A stretch of 64,000 bases of DNA from positions 124,001 through 188,000 of the forward strand of contig NZ_BDAX01000001.1 of assembly GCF_001612665.1 (NCBI RefSeq). The letters run 5' to 3'. Below, one piece after another: positions 52,384 to 60,714 of the stretch. Position numbers and translations under genes: made by a program. The DNA is from Nocardia alba NBRC 108234 (GTDB lineage Bacteria; Actinomycetota; Actinomycetes; Mycobacteriales; Mycobacteriaceae). The notes beneath the pieces were generated by a model. The model saw nothing but the letters and a program-made list of their open reading frames with translations, did no database searches and was not told the DNA's origin. The number at the start of each line of letters is the position of its first letter. The first letter of the stretch is position 1.

Positions 52384-53151
52384 ATGTACGACCTGCCTGC
52401 CGAAATCGACGTCCGCGCCGAAGGTCCGCTGCGGATCATCACGCTGAATCGGCCCGACGCGCTCAACGCGGTCAACGACGACCTGCACACCGGGCTCGCG
52501 CAGCTGTGGCCGCGCCTGAGCGAGGACCGGGAAGCCCGCGTCGCGGTGCTCACCGGCAGCGGCAAGGCGTTCTCCGCCGGCGGCGACTTCGCCTACCTCG
52601 CCGAGCTGAGCCGCGACGCCGACCTGCGCGCCAAGACGATCGCGCACGGGCGCGACCTCGTGCTCGGTATGGCGCGCTGCCGGATTCCGGTGATCGCGGC
52701 GGTCAACGGACCCGCCGTCGGCCTCGGGTGCAGCCTGGTCTCGCTCAGCGACATCGTCTACATCGCCGAGACCGCCTACCTCGCCGACCCACACGTGCAG
52801 GTGGGCCTGGTCGCCGCCGACGGCGGCCCGCTCACCTGGCCGCTGCACACCAGCCTGCTCTTCGCCAAGGAGTACGCGCTCACCGGCGCGCGCATCCCGG
52901 CCGAACGGGCCAGGGAGATGGGCCTGGTCAACCACGTCGTCGCCGACCCGGTGGCCGAGGCGCTGGCCTGCGCCAAGCGCATCCTGGAACTGCCTCGCCA
53001 GGCCGTCGAGAGCACGAAGCGACTGCTCAACCTGCACCTGGAACGGGCGGTGCTGGCCAGTCTCGACTACGCGACCACCGCCGAGGAGATCTCGTTCCAG
53101 ACCGCGGATTTCCACGCCACCATCGAGCGGCTCACCGCGGGCAAGAAGTAG
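52384..53151 (+). CDS. Enoyl-CoA hydratase/isomerase family protein, atypical active site
   Basis: A protein of 255 residues with crotonase-fold motifs RIITLNRPDALNAVNDDL, TGSGKAFSAGGDFAYL and VNGPAVGLGCSLVSLSDI. In rat enoyl-CoA hydratase the two catalytic glutamates are at GGGCELA and PEILLG; here the matching residues are Ser117 (GCSL) and His137 (PHVQVG), with an Asp at 146 (VAADGG). So simple hydration by the Glu pair is unlikely; an isomerase, hydrolase or C-C bond cleaving role is possible. The ATG is 2 bp after the dehydrogenase stop. Confidence 0.85.
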   Translation: MYDLPAEIDVRAEGPLRIITLNRPDALNAVNDDLHTGLAQLWPRLSEDREARVAVLTGSGKAFSAGGDFAYLAELSRDADLRAKTIAHGRDLVLGMARCRIPVIAAVNGPAVGLGCSLVSLSDIVYIAETAYLADPHVQVGLVAADGGPLTWPLHTSLLFAKEYALTGARIPAERAREMGLVNHVVADPVAEALACAKRILELPRQAVESTKRLLNLHLERAVLASLDYATTAEEISFQTADFHATIERLTAGKK

Positions 53152-53177
53152 CCGGACCGGACACTCGGGAGCCGTCG

Positions 53178-54065
53178 ATGAACACTGGCCTGTCCGACGA
53201 CATCGCCGAATTGATCGCCATGGCGCGCGCGGGTTCGGTCCGCGCGGCCGGGCGGTTGCTGAGCCTGGTCGAGAGCGATCGCCGCGAACAGGTGCTCGCC
53301 CACCTCGATTCGGTCCCGGTGCGTGTGATCGGGCTGACCGGGCCGCCGGGCGCGGGCAAGTCCACCACCATCGCGGTCCTGGTGACCGGTTACCGCGCGC
53401 GCGGGCAACGGGTGGCGGTGCTCGCCGTCGACCCGTCCTCGCCCTACAGCGGCGGCGCGCTGCTCGGCGACCGCATCCGGATGGCGGCGCACATCGACGA
53501 CCCCGACGTCCTGATCCGTTCGGTGGCCACCCGCGGACACCTGGGCGGCCTGGCCGCCGCCGTGCCCGCCGCGATCCGGCTGCTCGGCGCGCTCGGCTAC
53601 GGCCTGGTCCTGTTGGAAACAGTGGGGGTGGGCCAGTCCGAGATCGAGATCGCCGCGGTCGCCGACCCGACCGTGGTCATCCTCAATCCCGGTGCGGGCG
53701 ACGCGATCCAGGCCGCCAAAGCCGGGCTGCTCGAGGTGGCCGACATCCTCGTCGTCAACAAGGCCGACCGCGACGGCGCCGAGCAGACCGCGCGCGAACT
53801 CCACATCGAAACCGGCCTACCCATCCTCACCCTGGTCGCCTCACGCGGCACCGGGGTCGAGGAGCTGATCGAGGCGATCGAGACCTACCACCGGACCGAC
53901 ACCGACGCGCGCAGCACAGCCCGCGCACGGGCACAGATCCTCTCGCTCGCGCAGTCACGGCTGCGCGGCCATCCCGGCCTGGACGAGTTGGCCGCCGCAG
54001 TCGCGGCCGGGGACCGCGACCCCTACAGCGCGGCGGAGCAGTTGCTGATCGGGGTGACCCACTAG
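53178..54065 (+). CDS. MeaB/ArgK-type GTPase, chaperone of the B12 mutase
   Basis: A protein of 295 residues of the G3E family. Walker A is GPPGAGKS (55-62), then AVDPSSPYSGGALLGDRIRM, ETVGVGQSE (147-155) and the guanine-specificity motif NKAD (194-197). MeaB proteins protect acyl-CoA mutases, gate cofactor loading and eject damaged cobalamin. Its partner is most likely the mutase encoded 8 kb upstream in the same island, which strongly supports treating the island as one pathway. The ATG at 53178 follows GGGAGC. Confidence 0.9.
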   Translation: MNTGLSDDIAELIAMARAGSVRAAGRLLSLVESDRREQVLAHLDSVPVRVIGLTGPPGAGKSTTIAVLVTGYRARGQRVAVLAVDPSSPYSGGALLGDRIRMAAHIDDPDVLIRSVATRGHLGGLAAAVPAAIRLLGALGYGLVLLETVGVGQSEIEIAAVADPTVVILNPGAGDAIQAAKAGLLEVADILVVNKADRDGAEQTARELHIETGLPILTLVASRGTGVEELIEAIETYHRTDTDARSTARARAQILSLAQSRLRGHPGLDELAAAVAAGDRDPYSAAEQLLIGVTH

Positions 54066-54280
54066 TACTGCGGCGGCATCATCCTCGACACCGTCGTCCG
54101 TCTCGGTGTCGCTGCCGAGTTCTGCTGTGGTGCGGACTTTCCGGATCATCCGGGTTGTAAATCTCCGGGCATGCGAGCTCGGCGAACATCGGCATCGTCA
54201 CCGCACACCGAGCGTGGTCATCACCGACGCGCCCTGACCAGCGAGTTTACCTACCGGCGGGTTTACAACCGGTCACGCAC

Positions 54281-54344
54281 ACTCTATGGTGTTCGAATAT
54301 AGGACACTGAGCACCGAATATTGAGTATCAATTTTCCATAGAGT
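54281..54344. promoter_or_regulatory. Inverted-repeat region upstream of the hmgA-like gene
   Basis: ACTCTATGG at 54281-54289 and CCATAGAGT at 54336-54344 are perfect 9-bp inverted repeats 46 bp apart. Inside them are GAATATAGGAC (54295-54305) and a palindrome ATTGAGTATCAAT (54320-54332). The right arm is just before the ribosome binding site. The core GAATATAGGAC resembles GAATATCGGAC in the repeat at 57487, suggesting control by the IclR protein of this cluster. It is the only visible element of the 291-bp gap after the meaB-like gene. Confidence 0.55.
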
Positions 54345-54356
54345 AGTGGAGGAACG

Positions 54357-55580
54357 GTGCCGTACTACCGGACGGTGGGACTCGTACCACCCAAGCGTCA
54401 CACCCTCTTCGAGGATGTGGACGGACAGCCGCTGTTCGAGGAGTTCATCGGTGAGGAGGGCTTCTCGAGCGCGGGTTCTTTGCTCTACCACCGCGGAGTG
54501 CCGTCCAGCCTGGTCGACAGCCGAATCTGGGAGGTGCCCGACCAGAGCCTGACGCCCAACCTGCCGCTGCGGCCGTTGCACCTGCGCCTGCCCGACCTGT
54601 GGGCCGATGGCCCGTCCGGCGATATCGTGCGCGATCGGCGCCTGTTCCTGGGCAACTCGGACGTGCGGCTGTCCTACGCCGTGTCGACCGAGCCAACTCC
54701 GCTGTACAGCAACGGCATCGGCGACGAGGTCGTGTTCATCGAGTCCGGTACGGCCGTCCTCGAAACGATCTTCGGTCGGCTCGAGGTGCGCCAGGGCGAC
54801 AACGTGGTCATTCCCCGGGTCGCGATCCACCGGTGGATCCCGGCGGACGTCGAGTCCAGCGGCCCGCTGCGGGTCCTGATCGTCGAGGCCGCCGGTCACG
54901 TCCGGCCGCCGGACAAACACCGCTCCCGCTACGGCCAGTTCCTCGAGGGCTCGCCGATGACCGAGCGTGACCTGCGCGGGCCGACGGAGCCGCTGATTGC
55001 CGACGACCACGCGGGCGACCACGAGGTCTACGTGAAGCACCGCGCCGGCTCGTCCGGCGTCGCGGGCTCGATCGTCGTCTACGACCACCACCCGTTCGAT
55101 GTCGTCGGCTGGGATGGTCATCTGTACCCCTACGCGTTCAACTACCGCGACTTCGCACCGGTGGTCGGGCAGTCGTTGATGCCGCCGCCCACGTATCAGG
55201 TCTTCGAGGGTGACGGGTTCGTCATCTGCAACTTCGTGCCGCGTCCGCTGGAGTTCGGCGAGCGGACGTTCAAGGTTCCGTACTACCACTCGAACGTGGA
55301 CTCCGACGAAGTCATGTTCTATTTCGCCGGAGAGACCGCGGCCCGCAAGGGATCCGGGATCGTCACCGGGTCTGTGTCGCTGCATCCCGCGGCCTACACG
55401 CACGGCCCGCGTCGCGAGGCGTACCTCGAGTCGGTGAACATGACCGAGCAGAACGAGATGGCATTCATGATCGACACCTTCCGTCCGCTGGAGGTGGGCG
55501 AGGCCGGCCTGGCCGGCAACCAGCCGGATTACCCGTGGACCTGGTCGGGCCGCGGACCGAACGGCCCGGTGGTCCGATGA
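54357..55580 (+). CDS. Homogentisate 1,2-dioxygenase-like cupin enzyme
   Basis: A protein of 407 residues from a GTG start with GGAGGA 4 bp upstream. It contains the family core PYYHSNVDSDEVMFYF with His311 and Asp317/Glu318, then SLHPAAYTHGP with His343 and His349. These correspond to the His-Glu-His iron site and to the ring-binding His of homogentisate dioxygenase, though a His here may play either role. It is the actinobacterial branch of the family, about 40 residues shorter than human. It should open an aromatic diol or hydroquinone ring with O2 and Fe(II). Missing partner genes leave the true substrate open. Confidence 0.75.
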   Translation: MPYYRTVGLVPPKRHTLFEDVDGQPLFEEFIGEEGFSSAGSLLYHRGVPSSLVDSRIWEVPDQSLTPNLPLRPLHLRLPDLWADGPSGDIVRDRRLFLGNSDVRLSYAVSTEPTPLYSNGIGDEVVFIESGTAVLETIFGRLEVRQGDNVVIPRVAIHRWIPADVESSGPLRVLIVEAAGHVRPPDKHRSRYGQFLEGSPMTERDLRGPTEPLIADDHAGDHEVYVKHRAGSSGVAGSIVVYDHHPFDVVGWDGHLYPYAFNYRDFAPVVGQSLMPPPTYQVFEGDGFVICNFVPRPLEFGERTFKVPYYHSNVDSDEVMFYFAGETAARKGSGIVTGSVSLHPAAYTHGPRREAYLESVNMTEQNEMAFMIDTFRPLEVGEAGLAGNQPDYPWTWSGRGPNGPVVR

Positions 55581-56755
55581 GGGCGCACGTGCGAGCCGAA
55601 ACCTTCCGCCGGGTACCGGTGATCCTGCACAGCGACGAAATCCCCGCCGCGCGTGAGACTTACGGCTTCGCCGCCGGGCACGGAACCGTCCTCGAAGGCC
55701 AACTGTTGCGCGCCGAGCGTGACGCCGACACGGTGTTCGTGTTCATGCACCCGACGAGCACATTGCATCTGTTGCCGATGCCGGCGGCGCTCGCCGAGCG
55801 TGGGCATCACGTCCTGTGCGCGGCCAGTCGCTACCCGAAGAACGACAGCGCGCTCGTTCTGGAAAAGGTGGTGCTCGATCTCGGCGCCTGGGTGCGCTGG
55901 GCACGCGAGGTGGCGGGGTACGAACGAGTCATCCTGGTCGGCTGGTCCGGTGGCGGTTCGCTGTCCCTGCTCTATCAGGCCGAGGCCGAAGACCCGACCA
56001 TCACCGACACACCGGCCGGCGATCCGGTCGACGTCGTGGGCGCCGGCATCGGCCCGGCCGACGCGGTGATCTTCATCGCCGCGCACCTGTCCCGGGCCGA
56101 GACTCTGACCGAGTGGATGGACCCGTCCGTGCTCGACGAGTCCAACCCGGACCACCGCGACCGCGAACTCGATATCTACGCGGCCGACGCGCCCCAAAGT
56201 CCGCCGTACGGTGCCGAATTCGTGGACCGCTTCCGAGCGGCGCAGCGGGCCCGCAACCAGCGCATCACCGACTGGGCGCGGCACCAGTTGCTCGAACTGC
56301 GCGAGGCCGGCGGGCTCGAGGTCGAGCGACCGTTCATCGTGCACCGCACCATGTGTGATGTGCGCTGGCTCGACCCGGCGCTCGATCCGAACGACCGCCG
56401 TCCGGACTGGTGCTACCTCGGCGACCCGCGAACGGCCAATGTCGGCCCGGTCGGACTGGCGCGCTACACCACACTGCGGTCATGGCTCAGCCAATGGAGC
56501 TTCACCGCCTCCCGCGGGTCCGGCCTGCGCAACGCGGCGCGCATCCGCCGGACGCCGGTGCTGCAGATCGAGAACAGCGCCGACGACGCCGTCCCGGCAA
56601 CCCACAACACGTTGGTCCGCGATGCCTTGGGCACCGAAGACGCGACGTATCACGTCATTCGGGGCGCGACCCACTACTACGTCGAGCAGCCGAAACACCT
56701 GACCGAATGTCTCGACGTCATCGACGCCTGGTGTCGGGCTCGAAACCTGCTGTGA
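55577..56755 (+). CDS. Alpha/beta-hydrolase of the aromatic/catabolic cluster
   Basis: A protein of 392 residues. It has FVFMHPTSTLHLLPMPAALA at the start of the fold, nucleophile elbow GWSGGG (near residue 125), a large cap region with RRPDWCYLGDPRTANVGP and the late acid and His (NSADDAVPATHN; GATHYY). Its start overlaps the dioxygenase stop by 4 bp, so it is translationally coupled to it. It could hydrolyse the ring-fission product, in place of fumarylacetoacetase, or an ester before it. The cap is longer than in typical meta-cleavage hydrolases. Confidence 0.8.
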   Translation: MRAHVRAETFRRVPVILHSDEIPAARETYGFAAGHGTVLEGQLLRAERDADTVFVFMHPTSTLHLLPMPAALAERGHHVLCAASRYPKNDSALVLEKVVLDLGAWVRWAREVAGYERVILVGWSGGGSLSLLYQAEAEDPTITDTPAGDPVDVVGAGIGPADAVIFIAAHLSRAETLTEWMDPSVLDESNPDHRDRELDIYAADAPQSPPYGAEFVDRFRAAQRARNQRITDWARHQLLELREAGGLEVERPFIVHRTMCDVRWLDPALDPNDRRPDWCYLGDPRTANVGPVGLARYTTLRSWLSQWSFTASRGSGLRNAARIRRTPVLQIENSADDAVPATHNTLVRDALGTEDATYHVIRGATHYYVEQPKHLTECLDVIDAWCRARNLL

Positions 56756-56777
56756 GCGATCGATACGCTGCTGTCTC

Positions 56778-57452
56778 ATGACGGACGCGCCGCAGGCCCA
56801 GGGACCAGAACGCTCGCGCTCGAGTGAGACATCGCAAACGCTCAGCCGGGGACTCGACGTGCTGGCGCTGGTGTGTGCTTCGGACACCGGGCTGACCCCG
56901 GCGCAGATCGCGGCCGAGTTGGAACTGTCGCGCACCATCGTCTACCGGCTCGTCGGGACGCTGGTCGAGCACCGGCTGGTGCGGCGTAACGCGGATGGAC
57001 TGTTGAGTGCGGGTCTCGGCACGCTCGCGCTCACCCAGAACTTCGCTCCCACATTGCGTCAGGGTTCGCACGAAATCCTGGAGACGCTGGCGGAGGAGCT
57101 GGGAGCTACCGCCCACCTGAGCATTGCCGACGGCGACGAGGCGCTGGCTGTCGCGGTGGTCGAACCCCGCTCGACCACCTTCCACGTCTCCTACCGGCCC
57201 GGCAGTCGCACGCCCCTCGAGCTCGGCGCGGTAGGCCAGGCGCTGTTGGCCGCGCGCCATGGTGAACGGAAGACCTTTGCCAGCGAGGGAAAGATCGTCG
57301 CCGGCGCGTGCGGCATCGTCGCCTCGTTGCCGGGGATATCGGGGTTGGCCTGCGCGTTGGGCGTGGTGACCTTGGCCGGCACCGATACAGCCGGCTGGGA
57401 TGCGCGCGTTCGCGCCGCGGCGGTCGAGCTGGAAGCGCTTCTCAACCAGTAG
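56778..57452 (+). CDS. IclR-family transcriptional regulator
   Basis: A protein of 224 residues. The N-terminal winged helix has SRGLDVLALVCASDTGLTPA and ELSRTIVYRLVGTLVEHRLV. The C-terminal effector domain has LGATAHLSIADGDEALAVAV and GSRTPLELGAVGQALLAA, but is somewhat shorter than usual and lacks the DxR-type Cys loop region. IclR proteins in such clusters repress or activate aromatic degradation genes. It is co-oriented with the cluster, 22 bp after the hydrolase. Binding sites may be the two inverted-repeat regions at 54281 and 57487. Confidence 0.85.
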   Translation: MTDAPQAQGPERSRSSETSQTLSRGLDVLALVCASDTGLTPAQIAAELELSRTIVYRLVGTLVEHRLVRRNADGLLSAGLGTLALTQNFAPTLRQGSHEILETLAEELGATAHLSIADGDEALAVAVVEPRSTTFHVSYRPGSRTPLELGAVGQALLAARHGERKTFASEGKIVAGACGIVASLPGISGLACALGVVTLAGTDTAGWDARVRAAAVELEALLNQ

Positions 57453-57486
57453 TAGGCGGGCGCAGCTTCCCGACCCGATTGCGCTA

Positions 57487-57527
57487 CCCGATTTATGAAT
57501 ATCGGACGGATGACTTCATAAATCGGG
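57487..57527. promoter_or_regulatory. Perfect 13-bp inverted repeat upstream of the aldehyde dehydrogenase gene
   Basis: CCCGATTTATGAA at 57487-57499 and TTCATAAATCGGG at 57515-57527 flank 15 bp. The left arm runs into GAATATCGGAC (57497-57507), which resembles the core of the region before the dioxygenase gene. It lies 56 bp before the start of the aldehyde dehydrogenase gene, in a gap of 130 bp after the IclR gene. It is the best operator candidate for the IclR protein; a hairpin terminator is the alternative. Confidence 0.6.
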
Positions 57528-57582
57528 ACAGAGCGCTAGAGTTGGGCCCGTTGCACCGTTCTGCCCAGGAGGCTTGCCTGCG

Positions 57583-59091
57583 ATGAGTTCCGACTACCTC
57601 TCCACCGATGCGGTGGTAGCCGAGCGCCCGACAGAGTTCCCGCCGCGCGATCTGTGGATCGGCGGCGAATGGCGGCCCGCGACCGGCGGAGCAACCTACA
57701 CCTCGCGAAACCCGGTGGACGACACCGAGATCACCGAGATCGCGCACGCCTGCGCGGCCGACGTCGACGCCGCTGTCCGGGCCGCGCGGCACGCGTACGA
57801 GACCTCCGGCTGGCGTCAGATGGGTGGCACCGAGCGCGGCCGAATCCTGTTCGCCGCAGCCGATCTCATCGCCGCCGACGCCGAGTACCTGACCGCACTC
57901 GAGACGCTCGAGGTCGGCAAGCTCTACCGCGACGGGCTGTACGGCGACATCCCCGCCGCCCTCGCGACCTTCCGCTACTACGCCGGCTTCGCCGACAAGA
58001 TGTACGGCTCCACCGTCGAACTGCCCGACTACGCCGGTCGCCACCGCCTCAACTACACGCTGCGCGAACCGCTCGGCGTCGTCGGCGCGATCACGCCGTG
58101 GAACAACCCGATCGTGGTCGCGGGCTGGAAGATCGCGCCCGCGCTCGCGGCAGGCAACAGCGTCGTGATCAAGCCGCCGGAGGACGCGGCGCTGTCGATC
58201 CTGCGCCTGGCCGAACTGCTGGAACGGGCCGGAGTCCCGGCCGGCGTGTTCAACGTCGTCACCGGCGAGGGCGAGACCACCGGCGCCGCCTTGGCGAACC
58301 ATCCGGGCCTGGACAAGCTGACGTTCACCGGCAGCCCGGAGGTCGGCGCCCTGCTGTCCCTGCATGCGCGGGGTCCGGCCGGTGCCCAGTTCCGCAGGGT
58401 CACACTCGAATTGGGCGGCAAGAACCCCCAGATCGTCTTCCCGGACGCCGACCTCGACGGCGCCATGCCGTTCGTAGCGGTCGGAAACTTCCTGCACCAG
58501 GGTCAGGTGTGCGCGGCGGGTACCCGTGTCTACGTGCACGATTCGCTCGTCGACGAGGTGTGCGAGCGGCTCGCGGCGCACGCCGAGGGCATCGTGCTGG
58601 GTGACCCGTTCCTCGACGGGGTCACCATGGGACCGGTCATCAACGAAGCCGCACTGACCAAGATCACCGGCTACCTCGACGGCGCGCAGTCCGACGGCGC
58701 GACCCTGGTCACCGGTGGCAGGCGGGCGGACCGGGACGGCTGGTTCGTCGAGCCGACCGTCTACCGCGGCGCGCAGCACCAGCGCATCGCCCGCGAGGAG
58801 ATATTCGGCCCGGTGGCCACGGTCATCCCGTTCTCGACCACCGATGAGGCGCTCGCGCTGGCCAACGACACCCACTACGGTCTGAACGCGATCGTCTACA
58901 CCGAGAGCCTGCACACCGCCCAGCGCGCGGCGCGCGAACTCGACGTCGGCAATGTCTGGATCAACGCCTTCGGCATCCCGGACATGACCACCCCCTGGGG
59001 TGGTCGCGCGGGCAGTGGCCTCGGACGTGAGCTCGGCCCGCAGGGCATCGAGGCTTACACCGAGGAAAAGACCGTGCAGATGATGTTCTGA
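57583..59091 (+). CDS. Aldehyde dehydrogenase (NAD(P)-dependent)
   Basis: A protein of 502 residues. The catalytic residues are Glu276 (LELGGK) and Cys310 (GQVCAAGTR), with the cofactor-binding ITPWNNPIVVAGWKIAPALA and the FTGSPEVG turn. The final region EIFGPVATVIPFSTTDEAL is typical of the betaine/benzaldehyde-like subfamily. It oxidises an aldehyde to an acid. The ATG at 57583 follows AGGAGG by 10 bp; a TTG at 57574 is in frame. Its stop overlaps the CoA-transferase start by one base. Confidence 0.9.
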   Translation: MSSDYLSTDAVVAERPTEFPPRDLWIGGEWRPATGGATYTSRNPVDDTEITEIAHACAADVDAAVRAARHAYETSGWRQMGGTERGRILFAAADLIAADAEYLTALETLEVGKLYRDGLYGDIPAALATFRYYAGFADKMYGSTVELPDYAGRHRLNYTLREPLGVVGAITPWNNPIVVAGWKIAPALAAGNSVVIKPPEDAALSILRLAELLERAGVPAGVFNVVTGEGETTGAALANHPGLDKLTFTGSPEVGALLSLHARGPAGAQFRRVTLELGGKNPQIVFPDADLDGAMPFVAVGNFLHQGQVCAAGTRVYVHDSLVDEVCERLAAHAEGIVLGDPFLDGVTMGPVINEAALTKITGYLDGAQSDGATLVTGGRRADRDGWFVEPTVYRGAQHQRIAREEIFGPVATVIPFSTTDEALALANDTHYGLNAIVYTESLHTAQRAARELDVGNVWINAFGIPDMTTPWGGRAGSGLGRELGPQGIEAYTEEKTVQMMF

Positions 59092-60284
59092 TGGGACCGC
59101 TCGAGGGATTCCGGGTCATCGAACTCGGGACGCTGATCGCCGGTCCGTACGCGGGCCGACTGCTGGCCGACATGGGTGCGGACGTCATCAAGATCGAGGC
59201 GCCGGACCGGCCGGACCCGCTGCGCGAATGGGGGCAGGCCTCGGGCGGGCACCAGTTCTTCTGGACCGTGCACGCCCGCAACAAGCGCTGTGTCACGCTC
59301 GATCTGCGCAACCCGGAAGGCCGGGAACTCGCGCTCGAACTGATCAAGGGCGCGGACGTCCTGGTCGAGAGCTTCCGCCCGGGCACCCTCGAACGCTGGG
59401 GGCTGGGCTATGACGTGCTCAGCGAACTCAATCCGGGCCTCGTGCTCGCGCGCGTGTCCGGCTACGGCCAGACCGGTCCGCGCGCATCCCAGCCGGGTTA
59501 CGCCTCGGTCGCCGAAGCCATGAGCGGATTGCGCTACGTCAACGGCTATCCCGGTCAGGCGCCGCCGCGCATCGCGTTGTCGCTGGGTGATTCGCTGGCC
59601 GGCATGGTCGCCTACCAGGGCATCCTCGCCGCGCTGCTGGCGCGCCAGCGCACCGGCCGCGGACAGGTCGTGGACGCCGCGCTGACCGAGGCCAGCATGT
59701 CGGTCCTCGAGTCCACCGTCCCCGACTACGACCAGACCGGGCACGTGCGCCAGCCGTCCGGCACCCGACTCGATCGGGTCGCGCCGTCGAACCTGTACCG
59801 CAGCCGCGATGACCTCTGGGTCCTCATCGCTGCCAATCAGGACACCGTCTTCGGACGCCTGTGCGAGGCCATGGGAATGCCGGAGCTGGCAACGGATCCG
59901 CGATTCGATACCCATACGACGCGTGGCGACAATCAGGACGAACTCGACGACATCATCGCGACCTGGGCTCGCCAGTTCCCGGCCGACGCGCTGATGAAGC
60001 TGTGCAGCGACCACGATGTGGTCGTCGGCGGCGTGAACACGGTCGCGGAGGTCATGAAGGAACCGCAGTTCCTCGCACGAGGCCTCTTCGTCGACCACGA
60101 CGACGACAACGCCGGAGGCCCGGTCAAGGGCGTCCGGCCGCTGCCGCTGTTCAGTGATACTCCGGGCGAGGTGCGCTGGGGCGGACCGCGTCGTCCAGGC
60201 ACCCACAACGCCGAGGTCTACGCGGAGTTGCTGGGCATCGACGAGCAGCGTTTGGCCGAACTGGTCGACCGGGGCATCGCGTGA
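59091..60284 (+). CDS. CaiB/BaiF-family CoA-transferase
   Basis: A protein of 397 residues starting GFRVIELGTLIAGPYAGRLL, of normal length for family III CoA-transferases. It has QTGPRASQPGYASVAEAMSG and the catalytic Asp region ALSLGDSLAGMVAYQG. It probably transfers CoA from succinyl-CoA or another donor to the acid made by the aldehyde dehydrogenase, starting beta-oxidation without ATP. It overlaps the aldehyde dehydrogenase gene by one base, and is last in the cluster. It is clearly distinct from the CaiB protein at 46734. Confidence 0.9.
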   Translation: MGPLEGFRVIELGTLIAGPYAGRLLADMGADVIKIEAPDRPDPLREWGQASGGHQFFWTVHARNKRCVTLDLRNPEGRELALELIKGADVLVESFRPGTLERWGLGYDVLSELNPGLVLARVSGYGQTGPRASQPGYASVAEAMSGLRYVNGYPGQAPPRIALSLGDSLAGMVAYQGILAALLARQRTGRGQVVDAALTEASMSVLESTVPDYDQTGHVRQPSGTRLDRVAPSNLYRSRDDLWVLIAANQDTVFGRLCEAMGMPELATDPRFDTHTTRGDNQDELDDIIATWARQFPADALMKLCSDHDVVVGGVNTVAEVMKEPQFLARGLFVDHDDDNAGGPVKGVRPLPLFSDTPGEVRWGGPRRPGTHNAEVYAELLGIDEQRLAELVDRGIA

Positions 60285-60714
60285 CCGGTTGATGCCTATC
60301 AGGACCGCCCGTGCTGAGCGCTGGTGACGTCATCGATGCGCAAATGCATCAGAAATGTGTGGGCGACTCGCGTTCGCAAGGCGGCAGATTGCATCGATAT
60401 GGGCAGATACTGCCGATTCGCCCGGCTGTGGCGTGCGCTGTCGTCGGCGGGCAGGTCTTTCCCAGCGGTGCCGAACCCGTGGACGCCCCTGCGCTCGTCG
60501 ACCGCATGTCGGCAGAGGGGCTCGAAGTTGGCAGTCGCTGATTCGACTTTCGTGCACGACAGGTCCGGGCAGCCGGGGCTGCTCGTCGGCCGGTTCGACC
60601 GCATCCACGACGGGGCTCCGCGGCGTCGTCTCGCGTTCGAAGACGCCACCCAAGTTATCTGACCGGCCGCAGGCCCGGCGATAGTCGAGGCTGGAAGCTG
60701 TACTTCCGTGCTGT
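60285..60714. other. Intergenic region, no gene seen
   Basis: These 430 bp separate the CoA-transferase from the convergent lipoprotein gene. Short frames on both strands cross it without recognisable protein character. The only symmetry I noticed is a small GATGC/GCATC pair. Composition looks ordinary. Confidence 0.45.

Noticed and set aside
60285..60714. Small open frames in the gap before the lipoprotein gene
   Set aside because: Four frames overlap each other on both strands with no ribosome binding site or conserved look.
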